A DNA stretch of 64,000 bases, taken from the NCBI GenBank assembly GCA_039090855.1, contig CM076997.1, forward strand, positions 168,422,709 to 168,486,708. The letters run 5' to 3'. Below are positions 20,445 to 32,229 of the stretch, one piece after another. The stretch is from Macrothele yani (taxonomy: Eukaryota > Arthropoda > Arachnida > Araneae > Macrothelidae). Each line of letters begins with the position of its first letter. The stretch's first letter is position 1. Under the pieces are notes generated by a model that saw nothing but the letters and a program-made list of their open reading frames with translations, was not told the origin of the DNA and made no database searches. A program made the translations under genes and the position numbers.

Positions 20445-21560
20445 AGAGTAGTTCCATGGTTATGGCAGCAAATCAACAGCACCGGTGGTATGCCACGAAG
20501 ACTTGGCGATGGTTGTTCAAAGCCTACGACACCGCGTGATGCCCATTATGTCGCTTTAGCCGCAAAGCATCATATGTCTTGTACAGCCCTACAATTGTTT
20601 TCAGGGAACTTCCTTGTAATTGGGACTACTGTACCAGGAAAATTCGATATATCGAAGGCTTCATGCAATTGGTCTTTACGCCAGGAGACTCATGGTTTTT
20701 GTCCCGGTAACGGCATCTCACATTAGATCTTGCTTGAAACTGGTGCAGGCAATATCGTTCCCTGAGCCCAGACGAATGGCCGGTGTTCTTTTTACAGATG
20801 AGTCGAGTTTTAGTCTAGTCATACAACAGAATTCCAGTTGGGATTAAGTCTGGAGGAATCGGGGGAAGTTATAATGCTCCTACAAATGTTCGCGAACAAG
20901 ACTCTTTCGGAAGTAATGCTCAGCTCGAGTGAGGTGGAGTCATGTTCAACGGCCGAACACCACTCCACATTTTCTCAGGAGGCAATGTGAATGCTGAGCG
21001 CTATAGGAACGAGATCCTTGAGCCATATGTCAGACTTTTTTGGAAAGCTGCTTGCCCTCAGTTTCTTTTAATGGATGATAACGTTCGCCCGCACTGAGTT
21101 TGAAGTGTCGATTTCCTGCAGAGCAAGGATATTCGGCGTATATGCTAGCCAGCGAGGTCTCCGTATGTGAGCCCTTTTGAACATCTGATCCCTGTGAGAG
21201 GATAGTCATTGGAGGATATTGGGATGAAATCATTGGCAAACTGAACCCTGCGCGGGGATGTCTTTCCCTCGCACAGGACTCAGAAGTCAGTAATTTCCTG
21301 CAGAGAGAGAGGATATTCGGCACACAGACTAGCCAGCCACCTCTACAGACATGAACTCTATGGAGTATGCCTTGGAAGCACTGGGACAATACGTTGCTGT
21401 TCGTCTGCCTCTCCCAGAACCCTTCCCGAGCTACGCACTTCCCTCATCGAGGAACGGAATTATTTGGCTCCAAAGTTCATCAACATCCTGGTGATCAGTA
21501 TGTATCGTTGTATTGAGAGTTGTCGCTCCGTACAAGGTGATCACATTCCTTATTAAGGTA
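20445..21560 (+). pseudogene. Tc1-like transposase relic with internal duplication
   Basis: Conceptual translation over several frames gives PRRLGDGCSKPTTPRDAHYV (N-terminal linker), YRRLHAIGLYARR, VLFTDESSFSLV (first catalytic Asp), an RTPLHIFSGGNVNAERYRNE block, EILEPYVRLF, LLMDDNVRPH (second catalytic Asp), then decayed sequence. The end reads FINILVISMYRCIESCRSVQ. Between the second and third catalytic regions about 182 bp are duplicated: ATTTCCTGCAGAG with GATATTCGGC recurs at 21111 and 21293. Stops and frameshifts are frequent. Confidence 0.85.
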
Positions 21561-21610
21561 AATTTAGATTACGTCGTACATCTCACTTTGGTGACATTTG
21601 CAAATGTGAC

Positions 21611-22571
21611 CCTGTACGTAGTACGATCAAAAAGTTCCAAGATTACGTACGTAGTGTGCCAACAGAGAGAAGCACGCAGATGAGCGAGCAGCGGTCGAGG
21701 GTAGTGACCTTCATGAGTCATTGTGCCGAGTGGCGTCATTCTGTGAACATCGGGAGCTGTGCTACACGATATTTGGTGACCACGTGTTGAACACAACTGC
21801 GATTTCGGTATGGACTGCAAACTAGAGCAGCGAACGAACATCAAATTCTGCGGCAAATCGGGAACGGAGACGCATTAAATGTTCCGGTCGCGGTTCATCA
21901 CTGGTGACGAGACTTGGGTCTACGGTTCCGACCCGGAGACCACACAACAGTCGTCGCAGTGAAAGAGCCCGGCATCTGTACGACCGAAGATGGCCCGACA
22001 AGTCCAGAGCGTAACCAAAAGCATGCTCATCGTGTTCTTCGACAGTGCATTGACAGTGATTGCTCTTAAAGAGTTTCAAAAGCACCGTGAACTCGTCTCC
22101 CCGGGCCAGACCGTCACCGCTCTTTTTACTGCGATGTTCTGCTGCGTCTTGGGGAGGACATTCGCCGCAAACGAAAGGGGAAATTTCCTGCTCCATGAAG
22201 ACCATGCAGCAGCTCACAGAGCGTTAGCAACACGCCAGTTTTGCAGCCGCAACAGCATGGCTACTTTTCCTCACTCGCCTTACTCGGCGGACTTGGCTCC
22301 CAGATACTTCTTTCTCTTCCCTAAAATGAAGCTAAGCTCAAAGGTCGCCGTTTTGAAACCGTAGAAGAGATCCAGCGCGAATCGCAAACGGTTCTTGATA
22401 CGATTCGCGAACAAGATTCCAGGGAGCGTTCTAACAGTGGCAAAAACGTTTGCAGCGGTGTATCCCTGCCCAAGGGAACTACTTTAAGGGAGATCATAAC
22501 CAGACTTTAGTAACGTAAGTACTTTGTTGTATATCGACCTAGTCTCGGAACGTTTTGATCGTACCTCGTAT
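21611..22571 (+). mobile_element. Mariner relic with TIRs
   Basis: TIRs GTACGATCAAAAAGTTCCAAGA at 21621 and its diverged inverse at 22543-22564 bracket a mariner-family transposase. Read in pieces it gives RTNIKFCGKSG, FITGDETWVYGSDPETTQQS (first catalytic Asp), KSMLIVFFDS, ELVSPGQTV, a damaged second motif (HEDHAAAH for HDNAPAH), PYSADLAPRYFFLFPKMKL (the usual final Asp is lost) and a C-terminus near 22450. At about 0.96 kb it is short for mariner. The N-terminal helix-turn-helix region is missing, so this is an internally deleted, degraded copy. Confidence 0.9.
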
Positions 22572-22574
22572 ATG

Positions 22575-24356
22575 CAAATGTGTATGTTTTGTTGTTGTCT
22601 TTATAAAATGTTTATTTCCCTTATGATTGCGTCTCTTTACCTGCCAAATATATCTACTTGCTGTTAGTTATTTTCCTTTTTATCTGTACGAATTCCTTCC
22701 GAACTTTTATTTTTGACACTACTGTATTACGTTACATAAGGGGTTATAAAGTTTGAGTGCAATTTGGTCTGATACTTTGTTGTTCCCCTTGTTCACCAAA
22801 TTGATGGCCTAGAAATTAATTCAATTTTTCTATGGGTATCATAAATTAAGTATACTTTCGAACTGCTGTGCTTTTGTAATTCTTTTTCAAAAACACATTA
22901 GATCTAATTGATTGTAGTTCAATTGATAAAGATTTTAAGTGAAGCCAGTCTCGGATTTTCGATTGCAATTAAGTTATTTAATTTTAAATAGCTTTAAGGT
23001 CTCTAAAAGAAAGTAAATAAGAACGAAGGCAGGAAAAAAAGAAGGAAACAAATAAAACAAAACATCTCGGAATCTCCGAGTAAACTGCTTAGTATGTAAA
23101 TATGCTGTTTGTATAACTTCACTCCCCACTGTTTTAAAACCAGTCATTGCACATTAAGAATCCTTAGGCGAACTTTACGAGCTATTCATTATGCTGGGTA
23201 ATTAAACCTGCTCCGGTTGCAGATCTCAGAGGACACATCACAGATGACAGTAATCACTTGATAGTTAATGGAGTTTCGGATGAGAAAATTAAAGTTTCTC
23301 AGAAAACAATTTGTGTCCTCATGCCGCTTCTACCATCCAGGATGGAAAGAAAGTACATGAATTTCAAAAGATAACTACAAAATGACTCTACTACGGTAAA
23401 TTTTCAATTACAACATTTTCTGTGGATGTCAGATTTTTTACGTTTATTTTGATCGTATTATGAAACATCTGACAATTAAGAATTGCGTAAGACAAATGAA
23501 CTAAGGTGTTCTGCATGCTCTGAAACATTAAATTGATATAACCTCAGCTCGCACATAATTCTTACTGGAATCAGTGGTTCAGGGTAAAACTTTTGACAAA
23601 ATGCACACTGAGGTTGTAATGTGTTGAAGTTTTTGGATGTTTAATGTTTGAATTATTTATTCCTTTCTAATAATTTTTATTTTACTCCTGCTTGTTTGGT
23701 TTAAGAATCTTTAGGCGAACTTTACGAGCTATTCACCTGGAGTTTTTTTGATAAATCCAGGATGGATCATGAAGCTCCAAGAATGTGTTGGAGTAAAGAA
23801 GGTAGCTCTAGCTTTGGGAAGGCAACGTAATAGTCAGTTTGCGAACCAGCTAATATCGTGCAGGGTTTCTTTTGCTATTTTTCATTATGCATATCTTTAG
23901 CAATGGTAAAATTCCTCCAACTGCAGCGACTTTATCTTCCACCAGATGAATGATTAATTTACATGTTTGATATGTCACTAACCCTATATAATGTTTCGGT
24001 TTTTAGCACGTCTTTTAAAACCAAGTGTGTGCTTATGTCATCAGTATTCCCGTCCTTCCGTCCGTCAATCCGTCTGTGGACACCATTTTTTCTCCTAGTA
24101 GTCCGATTCGGAAACTTCGGTGATAGGAGGAATAAACGCAGATGTTATTCAGTTCAGTAATATTTTATTCCATATCAGTCGCTCTAGAAATGAAAAAAAA
24201 ACGGAAAACAGAAATGATATTTCCGGAGACCATGGATATATAAGAGGTGTCACAATTATCTGCGTACTTTCGACAACCTTCCGAAACAAAGTACAGTATT
24301 TGCTGTTGCGTATTATTTCAAAGTTCAAGGAATGATGATTCTTCATCTTAATACAC
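22575..24356. other. AT-rich unique DNA with a 33-bp direct repeat pair
   Basis: No gene recognised. One notable structure: AAGAATCCTTAGGCGAACTT and its continuation to GAGCTATTCA occurs at about 23156-23190 and again, nearly identical, at 23704-23738. It may mark the ends of a ~0.55-kb insertion or a local duplication. Confidence 0.6.
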
Positions 24357-24370
24357 AGAATGTACAGAGC

Positions 24371-24590
24371 GCCGCCCCGGTGGCGCAGTGGTCTAAGCGA
24401 TGGCCTCTGATCATTCGTCCGAAAGGGGTCTGCGTTCGAATCCCGGTGAGGCATGGATGTGGTGTTTGTCTTACGGCACTGGCTCTCTCCCTTCCCTGGA
24501 ACGAGTGACCCTAAATTAGGAGCGGGCGACCTCTTATAGCCCATTGAGTTGCTCACGGTGGTCGTTAAACCTCCATTCAAAAAAAAAAAA
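24371..24590 (+). mobile_element. tRNA-derived SINE, full length with TSD
   Basis: The best copy of the window's SINE, 220 bp. The head GCCGCCCCGGTGGCGCAGTG carries A-box-like GTGGCGCAGTGG and B-box GCGTTCGAATCCC sequences for RNA polymerase III. A non-tRNA body runs through TTGTCTTACGGCACTGGCTC, CCCTTCCCTGGAAC, GCCCATTGAGTTGCTCACGG and TGGTCGTTAAACC to an A tail. A perfect 14-bp duplication AGAATGTACAGAGC flanks it (24357-24370 and 24591-24604). It encodes no protein and depends on an unidentified LINE. Confidence 0.95.
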
Positions 24591-24911
24591 AGAATGTACA
24601 GAGCACTCAGTGCAAATTCGCAGGTTCTGGAGGGATCATCTGCTTGTCATTCATTAAAAATGAAGCTTTTCCTAATGTCGCACAACAAGCGTTTTATTGT
24701 TCAAAGTTCTGTCTGCGGGAAAAACTCCAGTAGTTAAAAAACGATTGAACTCACCGTTACGGAGGTACATTAACTCGTTTCAGCCATCATTCGTCAGGTT
24801 TTGAAATTGAATACACGCCAGAAGGAGTTGATATCCATTTTTCTCATTCCATACATACCAGCATAGTATACCATACTCTTCTCTTATACATATACCATTT
24901 ACCATACTCCC

Positions 24912-25029
24912 CAGATGGTACAGCCTTGCAATGTAATGTAAGTCCAACACTGAGACACCGTCTTCTATTATTAAAAGGCAGTGGCTCAGTGTTGGACCTA
25001 AGTTTAGTTGCAAGGCCGTGCTACCTGGA
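24912..25029. repeat. Imperfect inverted repeat, ~48-bp arms
   Basis: The left arm 24912-24960 (GATGGTACAGCCTTGCAA, then AGTCCAACACTGAG) pairs with the right arm 24976-25029 (CTCAGTGTTGGACC, then TTGCAAGGCCGTGCTACC) at roughly 80 percent by eye, with a ~16-nt loop. Precursor-hairpin-like in shape; function unknown. Confidence 0.75.
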
Positions 25030-25044
25030 TCTTCTCATATACCA

Positions 25045-25200
25045 TACTCAAAGGAAAGAGAAGAGTGGGAAGACCAGAAGGAAGATGGATGGATGATATA
25101 AACAAAACTGCAGGAAAGCTGTGGAATAGACAAGCCCAAGACAGGAACATTTGGAAAGAGGGAGGATAACCTATAGCATCAAGTGGCTATAAAAAAAGTT
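25045..25200 (+). pseudogene. LINE 3'-end fragment (RTE-like C-terminus)
   Basis: In one frame this reads GRPEGRWMDDINKTAGKLWN followed by AQDRNIWKEGG and a stop. It matches the C-terminal GR-x-x-GRWxDDI-x-AG-x-x-W-x-x-AQDR block of RTE-like proteins, including the 9.9-kb element. It belongs to a different, diverged subfamily and is 5' truncated, as is usual for LINE inserts. A GAAGAAGAAGAAAA tract may be its tail. Confidence 0.62.
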
Positions 25201-25209
25201 GGAAGAAGA

Positions 25210-26605
25210 AGAAAACAAGCAAGAGTATTAGACGAACTGCTGCGTGCCATACGAAATGTGCCTAGTAGGTAAAAGGTGGCCCTGCTTTAACACTTTCGAA
25301 GACGCTTAAGTCTACATCGACGACTGCATCCAGCTTGTGCAATTTCTGGATTCGAAACAGATGATAAACCTTAAAGAATGATGGGATATATTTTTTGCAG
25401 TGTTTCTAAACGTTGGGAGATATTGGTATGAAGGAAAGCTGTAGATTCGATTGGCTCCGAAAATCTTTTAAGAACAGTTGGACATACTGATCCCTCTTAT
25501 GGAGAAGAGATAGCTGCTTTGTACCGTGACGGGCAAGGAAGCATGTGGGTGCATGAGGAACAGTTGTCTAGGGATACATCTTAGACCAGCTTCGTTGTGT
25601 TCGATCTAGAAAACTTAGTACAAACAACTCATTTCGTGCATTCTCCCATGATGGCGCTAAGTTTATCTGGAACGGATCACTGAGCCTTAGACTATTGAAA
25701 TGTACCATTAGAGATCTTCGATAGAGATCTCTCGCTTGTTCATATGGAAAATAACTGCGTTAGTATCTCCAGTTTAATCGAAATCCATCTGCAGTGCTAG
25801 CTTGGATTTTGCTTTAGTTCCAATTACACACAAGGGTGTAGACGTTATCTACGTGACTATGATATCTTGTTTAGCTATCAACCCATAAGTTGACAAGCAT
25901 ATATAAGCATGTATACTGTTTCTCACCCTGTGGAATAATTCAAAGTATCCACGGGAGTATAATGTACAATAGTATCTTATAAAAACATTCCATGCAATGA
26001 TGATGTATATATAAACATAGGTAATCTCGAACTTATCATTATTTAGTTAGGCAACAAAACTCCACGCTCATCGTCTCCTGATGTCTTGAACCATATGATT
26101 TCTATGAGATAAACGATAACGTGAAACTGAGTTGATGAATGAATAAAACCCACTATTGATAGTTGAAATGGAATTTACCAGACAAATGAACTTTATAAAA
26201 CCTAAGCACATGGAACTAGAATTAAACTTGAGCCATAAATTAAGAAACGAAATGGAATACACTCTGGCAGCAGGGAACAAGACTAAAATTGAACCAAGAT
26301 TGAAACAAAATGATTTGCTAAAAAATGAACGGTAAAACACAAGAAAACTGAAAACCTAAAACATTATCTCCCGCTTCGCTTAGTTTTCTATTTCAAATAA
26401 ACGCTCATATTTAAATAGACGCTATATTACATTATCTCCACGCATTTGAAATATATGCACCATTTCTAACGCCCTTTTGGATTTCAGATGTAATTAAATA
26501 GCTTGTCCTGTAAATGCCACCAGATGGCGACATATCAGTTGCTGAGCCCATCAATATGGATGTGTGTGGTCAGATGCTGACTGATAAACCACACATAGCG
26601 GGGTG
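25210..26605. other. No recognisable gene
   Basis: AT-rich sequence. A 90-codon minus frame (26068-26340) is rich in Phe and Ser and looks like chance. I see no transposon ends. Confidence 0.4.
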
Positions 26606-26612
26606 AATTGTT

Positions 26613-26682
26613 GGCACCGTACCGTAAAGAGAACGCACTCGGCTAGTTATCGAGAGATTTAGGGTTCGATCCCAGCGGTGTC
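26613..26682 (+). repeat. tRNA-like repeat or tRNA pseudogene
   Basis: A 70-nt segment starts GGCACCG and ends CGGTGTC; these pair over 7 bp (one G-T) like an acceptor stem. It has TA at positions 8-9 and a B-box GGGTTCGATCCC. The D and anticodon arms do not fold canonically, so it is unlikely to be a working tRNA. The last ~60 bp recur inverted at 5036-5104, which suggests a tRNA-derived dispersed repeat. Confidence 0.6.
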
Positions 26683-27274
26683 GGAACAACAATTTTTCAG
26701 AAGTTATGCATTGTTTATAAAGTAACGTGGACAGAGCGATGACATCGTATATTTACATTATCTCCATGTACAATTGTATTTGAAATATATTCATCATAAA
26801 ACGCATGAACGGAAGGATTTGAGAAGAAATGAGACAATGGGGAGAAAAATATTCTTCTAGCAAAAGAAACAGAACAAGTAACGAAATATAAATTACAAAA
26901 CAAATTTAAATAATCTTAGTAAGTTAATAAGGAAAGAAGGGAAGGGTTGGAAATAAAATTAGATCAATGGAATATCCATATGCACAAACTTCGAATTTTC
27001 GAAAGACTGGATTTGTAAAATCGAATATTCACTTTTCGAAAACGAATACTCTTATATCGGGAGATTCGCAATAACATCAGTAGTTCAGTTTTATGGGATT
27101 TCTGAATTTTTTTGTAATCCAAACTCCGGATTGGAAAAATTCTGGATTTCGACAGCAGAAGTTTCGAGTGTTACTTACAGTAGTTTTCTCAAAGAATGAC
27201 AACCTTTTTCACTTTTTTTATTTTTAATTTAACTGATTTGTACTATTATGTAAGACCTCAATGTTGTTTAAATG

Positions 27275-27660
27275 GGTAGAAGAGAACCTAGAACCTTAGC
27301 GAATAAGATGTTCAGAAGAATATTTGGTCCTAAAGTGGATGAAAAGTCTGGTGAATCAGGGAATCGCAAAACAAGGAATTTAGAGAAAGAAATGGAGTAG
27401 AATATATTATCCGGAGGGTAAAATGAGAGCATTAAGATGCACTGGTGATGTAGTAAGGTGGGTGCGGGGAAGTTATATGAGCCAGATCGCTTGGGTAATT
27501 TCTTGTGGAAGAAGACCTGCGAAAAGACCTTTCTTCATAGAAGATGCAGTGAAATCTCATGTGTACTAGGCAGGCAGAATTAGAGAAAGCTGGATGATTC
27601 TGGATCACGATAGAAATGGATGATATATACCTTCATTAATTCGTGAATATTTCAAAGTAG
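27275..27660 (+). pseudogene. LINE 3'-end relic, second family
   Basis: NKMFRRIFGPKVDEKSGE at the start, then in another frame RVKMRALRCTGDVVR and GRRPAKRPFFIEDAVK. These match the order of the conserved C-terminal blocks of a widespread arthropod LINE group (RRIFGPK-x-DE, RRLRWAGHV-x-R, GRP-x-x-RRP). Stops and frameshifts are numerous; no reverse transcriptase core remains. It is distinct from the 9.9-kb RTE. Confidence 0.58.
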
Positions 27661-27664
27661 CTTG

Positions 27665-29830
27665 AAAAACCCTTGCTTATTTACTAGAGGTAAGTACTGT
27701 TTATACAAGATGAGAAAGGTTCGAAAGACTAAAAGCGAAAACACAGAGTACAAAGTGGGAGTAAATTGAATAAATCCTTTTTTTATATATGTATGTTTCG
27801 TTGCGATTGCCTTTTTTCACTTTTTGGAGGATCTTCATGATTTGGAAATTGAACTTCTTCATACCCTCAGTTGTTTTCCAAGTTACAATTCAAAAAACAT
27901 CTTGAAACTGTAAACGAAATTCAATGCACTTATCCCTGGATTTTTCTCTCATGGATGTTGCAGTTTAACGTAGTTAGCGTCATATCATTTTTTGTAAATG
28001 GTAATTGCTGCTGTAAATAACTCTGAATGGTTTGTATTACGAAATGCAAATATTATTCATGCATCAGACAGAAAATTCCAAGACTACGATAGCGTAGTTT
28101 TTGTAATCACGAGAAATGCTATTATAAATGCAGACAGTCAGACAAAAATCAAACACGGTTAAATTTGCTCTCTTAAAAAGCGTGTAATTAGTGGAAATTT
28201 CTGATATTATTCGCCAACCTGAGCTTGTTTAGGTAAGTAGCATTACTCTGACGACTACCGGTTGTTTGTATCAATCGTGGCAGGAAGAAATGCTGCCTGT
28301 ATTTTAGATAACCTTATGTTACAGTAGTTCAGGCAATTTCATATAATTACACCGGTGAAAAGACTATCATCTATCGAGTAAAATGTCATGAAGCTCACTG
28401 ATTTCCACTGAGTTCAATTTGTGGAAAGTTTTTAAAATAAACAAACAAGAAATAAAATTTAGTGGGACATTATAATAGTTTTGTGCTATTCACATGAAAC
28501 TCTTCCGATTTTTGAGGTGCTACAATTTCTGTGCTGTTCGGTGTACATTATAATATTCCGTACGCTTAGTTTTACTTCACGTTTCTCGTACCGGCCGCCC
28601 TTGCAAGCCGCAATCCATGAAAATTAACTTTTTACTTCTATACTTTGCTAGCTCGGACTTGGAGATCCCTGCGTATACAAAATGAAATCTTCAACGTAAT
28701 CGCTTAAAGAAAAGTTCTTATTCAAGATGCTTTTTTTTAAAGTAGAAGTTCCATTCCGGAAAAAAATACGGCTTTGCATTTTTTTTTTTAATAATCTTAC
28801 CTGAGCAACGACAAAAATGCATCTAACATTGTATGTTTTTTTCTCCCTCGAGAAAGTATTTCACAATTGTTAGTCGTAACCACCTGACAAACTGGATGAT
28901 TAAAAATTCCTCAAATCGCTGAAATTTCCAACAGAGATGTGAAAGCATCGTGTATGAAACAATGTTTTATTTGAAAAGGAATCCGTTCTAGCAATTGGTG
29001 TTCTTTCTGGTACCAATTTCCACACTTCGTTGATTTTCATAGTGAGATGATACAATACGGGAATAATGGAAGGGCCAACATTACTTGCAGCAAAACGATT
29101 TCTTGTTTATAGCTTTCAAATAATTTGTCGTTGCATAAACATTTCATGTGCTTCATGGGTTTCTGACAACGTGGGCAAAAACTACGACTACAAAAAAGGG
29201 ACCAATAGTTATGCAACAAAATCACTGTTACGTGATGAATTTTTCCTTAAAAAGAAAGAGTAACAAAGAGAGTACTCAATTCAATAGATGCAACGATTTC
29301 ATATCCAATACAACTCCTTTATTTGATAAAGAAAGGGAAACGAAAACACAATGTTCAGTCTGATTATGAGATTTATTTTATATTCATACAAATTAAGTTT
29401 TCTCTCGGATAAGGTTCAACTTCTTCGAAGGTTTCATTACTCCAGTAACAAAAGTAATAAATGTATGAGGTGTTTCTACATTTGGTTGATATTCAAATAC
29501 AGAAAATTAATTACCATTCAGTTCCTATTGAAAATTTTATTGTACTACTTCTGTTTTTATGGAATTGTTATATAACACATTACAATGTTACAGATCCACA
29601 CAGGTTTTTTTTATAATTATGTACCACAGTGACGCTGTATGAGAAGAAATGCAGTTACCACAACTGTAGCAGTATTTCTGTTTTTTCGCGAAAGTCTACT
29701 TCTTTCAAAAATAAATGATTTGATATTTTCATTTCGTACATACATGCATACATATCACTAAGCTGTTCTCTGAGATTCAGAGGTTAGTCCCGCAAAGAAA
29801 TACAAACTACAACATAATTTTTACTTACTG
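27665..29830. other. AT-rich DNA, no recognisable gene
   Basis: Over 2 kb of AT-rich sequence. Short open frames at 29037-29575 have no recognisable domain. No SINE, TIR or RNA gene found. Confidence 0.45.
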
Positions 29831-29834
29831 TTGC

Positions 29835-31335
29835 CATATCAAACTTTTCCATTTACAGCGATCTTGGCATACAACTCGGGCTTCACTAACATCCATCATA
29901 CGCCATACATAAGATCCTCTATACTTCATATTCATAATTCTTTTTCTCATGCAGACACTCCTGAATCTGATCCTCCCATGACTTCCTTGGCCTTCCTCTG
30001 CCTTTCCTTCCTTCCACTTGGGCTAAAAGATTTTCCTAGGTAGCATCTCATCACTCATTCTTTTAACATGGCCAAACCACAGAAGCATATTGGTCTCCGC
30101 CTTGCTAACAACATTTTGCTTTACATCACACAACTGCAATACATCTTCATTCCTCACACAATCAGACCGTGTCTTGCCGCAAACTCCACGTAAGTAACAC
30201 ATTTCTCCAGCACACAAACGACTCCTATGCTTCTTCTGCAGTACCCAAGTTCCACTGCCATCCATGCGGGAATCTCTAGAGAACACATCATTCCTGAAAA
30301 AACCTCCCAGAGGAGCTATGACTTTCAAAGAAGAATTCACTCGCCTACTAATTTCACCATCCAATTTGTTCTCTCGGTCAAACATGCTTCCTAAATACAC
30401 GAACTCATTCACCTGGTCAATCACCGTGCCCTTTAGACTTATATTACATTTAGCGCTAACAGTTCTTCACACAAAAACCATAACTTTGGTTTTTCCCTTA
30501 TTTATACTCAGTTTGAATTTCATGCAAACTTCGTGCATCCGAGTCAACATACTCTGCAACTCACTTTTGCTCTCTGCCAACAGGACAGTGTCATCAGCAT
30601 ACAGCAATCTGCACACACTGATATCACCAAGACATAAACCACTATTATCTATTTTGGCATCACGCATGCATGCGTCCATAAATATATTAAACAGACTTGG
30701 TGACATTACACAACCTTGTCTGACTACTGCACCAATAGAAAACCATTTCAATAAAACGCCATTCACTCATACACAAGCTCTACTGCCAGCATACATGGCT
30801 TTTACACTATTAAGTAGATTCCCAGTAACACCATATTCATTCAATACCTTACACAAGAGTGTCCTATTTACTCGGTTCTAAGCTTTCTCTGAACCTATGA
30901 AGGCATCAAAAACTTTCTTACCAACAGCCAGTTACTTTTCAATCATCATGCGTAATGCAAAATTTTGGTTCGTGCAGCCTTTACCAGGCATAAAAACACT
31001 CTGAACATCCCACACTTTCTCTGATGTAAGACCCCATACTTTTTCAATAACGACCTTACCGAAGACTTTCCCTGGCACACTCAGTAGGCAAATATCATGA
31101 TAGTTCCTGCAGTCAGTCTGATCACCTTTTCCCTTATACAAGGGAACAATGCTAGCACCCTTCCAATCCCGAGGGAACAATTCTAACTCCCAGCACGACT
31201 GACAAATTTTAGTTAATCAGTCATTTACAGAGTCACCACCATATTTCAACATCTCGGCAGTTATGCCATCAAATCCAGGAGCCTTACCATTCTGAAGAGC
31301 TTTTAGAGCTTTTTACACCCTTTCTTTCGTTCGTA
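29835..31335 (-). pseudogene. LINE reverse transcriptase relic, third family
   Basis: Minus-strand reading, in order from 31335 down: LKALQNGKAPGFDGITAEML, LFPRDWKGASIVPLYKGKGD, CRNYHDICLLSVPGKV, a GCTNQNFALRMMIEK block, RQGCVMSPSLFNIFMDA, LLYADDTVLLAES (YADD catalytic box, near 30600), INKGKTKVMVF, VNEFVYLGSMFD, and at the end LLWFGHVKRMSDEMLPRKIF with a GRPRKTWED-like tail near 29950. This is the reverse transcriptase and C-terminus of a non-LTR retrotransposon without its endonuclease. It is 5' truncated and broken by at least a deletion between the FALRMMIEK and VRQGC blocks plus stops and frameshifts. The clade is not certain, but it is not the 9.9-kb RTE family. Confidence 0.87.
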
Positions 31336-31339
31336 ATAC

Positions 31340-31870
31340 TCAATTTAATGCGTTTATCGAAGTTCGAGTAAAAATTGAGCTATGAAGTTCTCATTTTGCA
31401 TCACATTGGTGTTTATTTCTTTTTTTTCTTTTGAGGAAATGGTTTTCAGTGGTTTCAACATAAACATTCCTGTTACCAGTTGAATAAGGGTTGTGAGTGA
31501 ATGATTAAATTTTATACACTCCTGCTATATACAAAAGGTCAGATTTCTTTTTGTCTCCCTATGTTTTTTGTATACCCACCAATTTTTGGTTACTTACATA
31601 AACAAATGAAACATCATTATAAGTACGTTATATTCTATCACAGAACTGCGTTTAAAAAAACCGTTTTTCGAATTCTCAGTAATTTGGGAATGAATTGAAT
31701 ACTTCTTTTGATTGTGGCTTTCAAAAGTATTTTACCAGCTTCTTTGCTAATCACCTTGTCTCAAAATAGTCGGAGCTTTATCAATACGCTAATTCTGGAC
31801 AAATATCTCTGTCTTTTCAATCTTACACTTGAAATTCAATGCGACTTGACTCCCCAAAAATGCAACTGAA
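31340..31870. other. No recognisable gene
   Basis: AT-rich sequence between a LINE relic and a SINE. Nothing recognisable. Confidence 0.4.
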
Positions 31871-31875
31871 AACCT

Positions 31876-32085
31876 TTTATTCTGGGTTTAGCGACCACTG
31901 TTAGCAACTCAAAAAGCTACCAGTAGTCCCCGTCCTAATGTTTGTTTCTGCTTTCATTAAAGGGAGGGCTCTAATGCCGTAAGACAAACCGACCATCCAT
32001 GCCTCTCCTAGAGCTCGAAACCTGGCCCAGTTGAACGAACGGTCAGAAGTGAGCGTTTAGACATCTGTGATATCGGGAAGGCGAC
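31876..32085 (-). mobile_element. tRNA-derived SINE, minus strand
   Basis: Minus-strand copy starting at TTCTGGGTTTAGCGACCACT, followed by GTTAGCAACTCAA, the CCCCGTCCTAAT block, GGGAGGGCTC, TGCCGTAAGACAAACCGACC and ATGCCTCTCC, and a degraded head to ~32085. Moderately diverged. Confidence 0.8.
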
Positions 32086-32229
32086 ACGATTATATGTTCT
32101 TGTTATAGCCCTGAGAACCTAGGAGAAGTCTGCAATGTCAAACTCACGTAGGTCATTCCCAAGGTTTTGCACATTGTGCAGGCGCTACCTGTAGAATGTT
32201 TCAGTCGCTCCAATCGTTGCCCCTAGATG

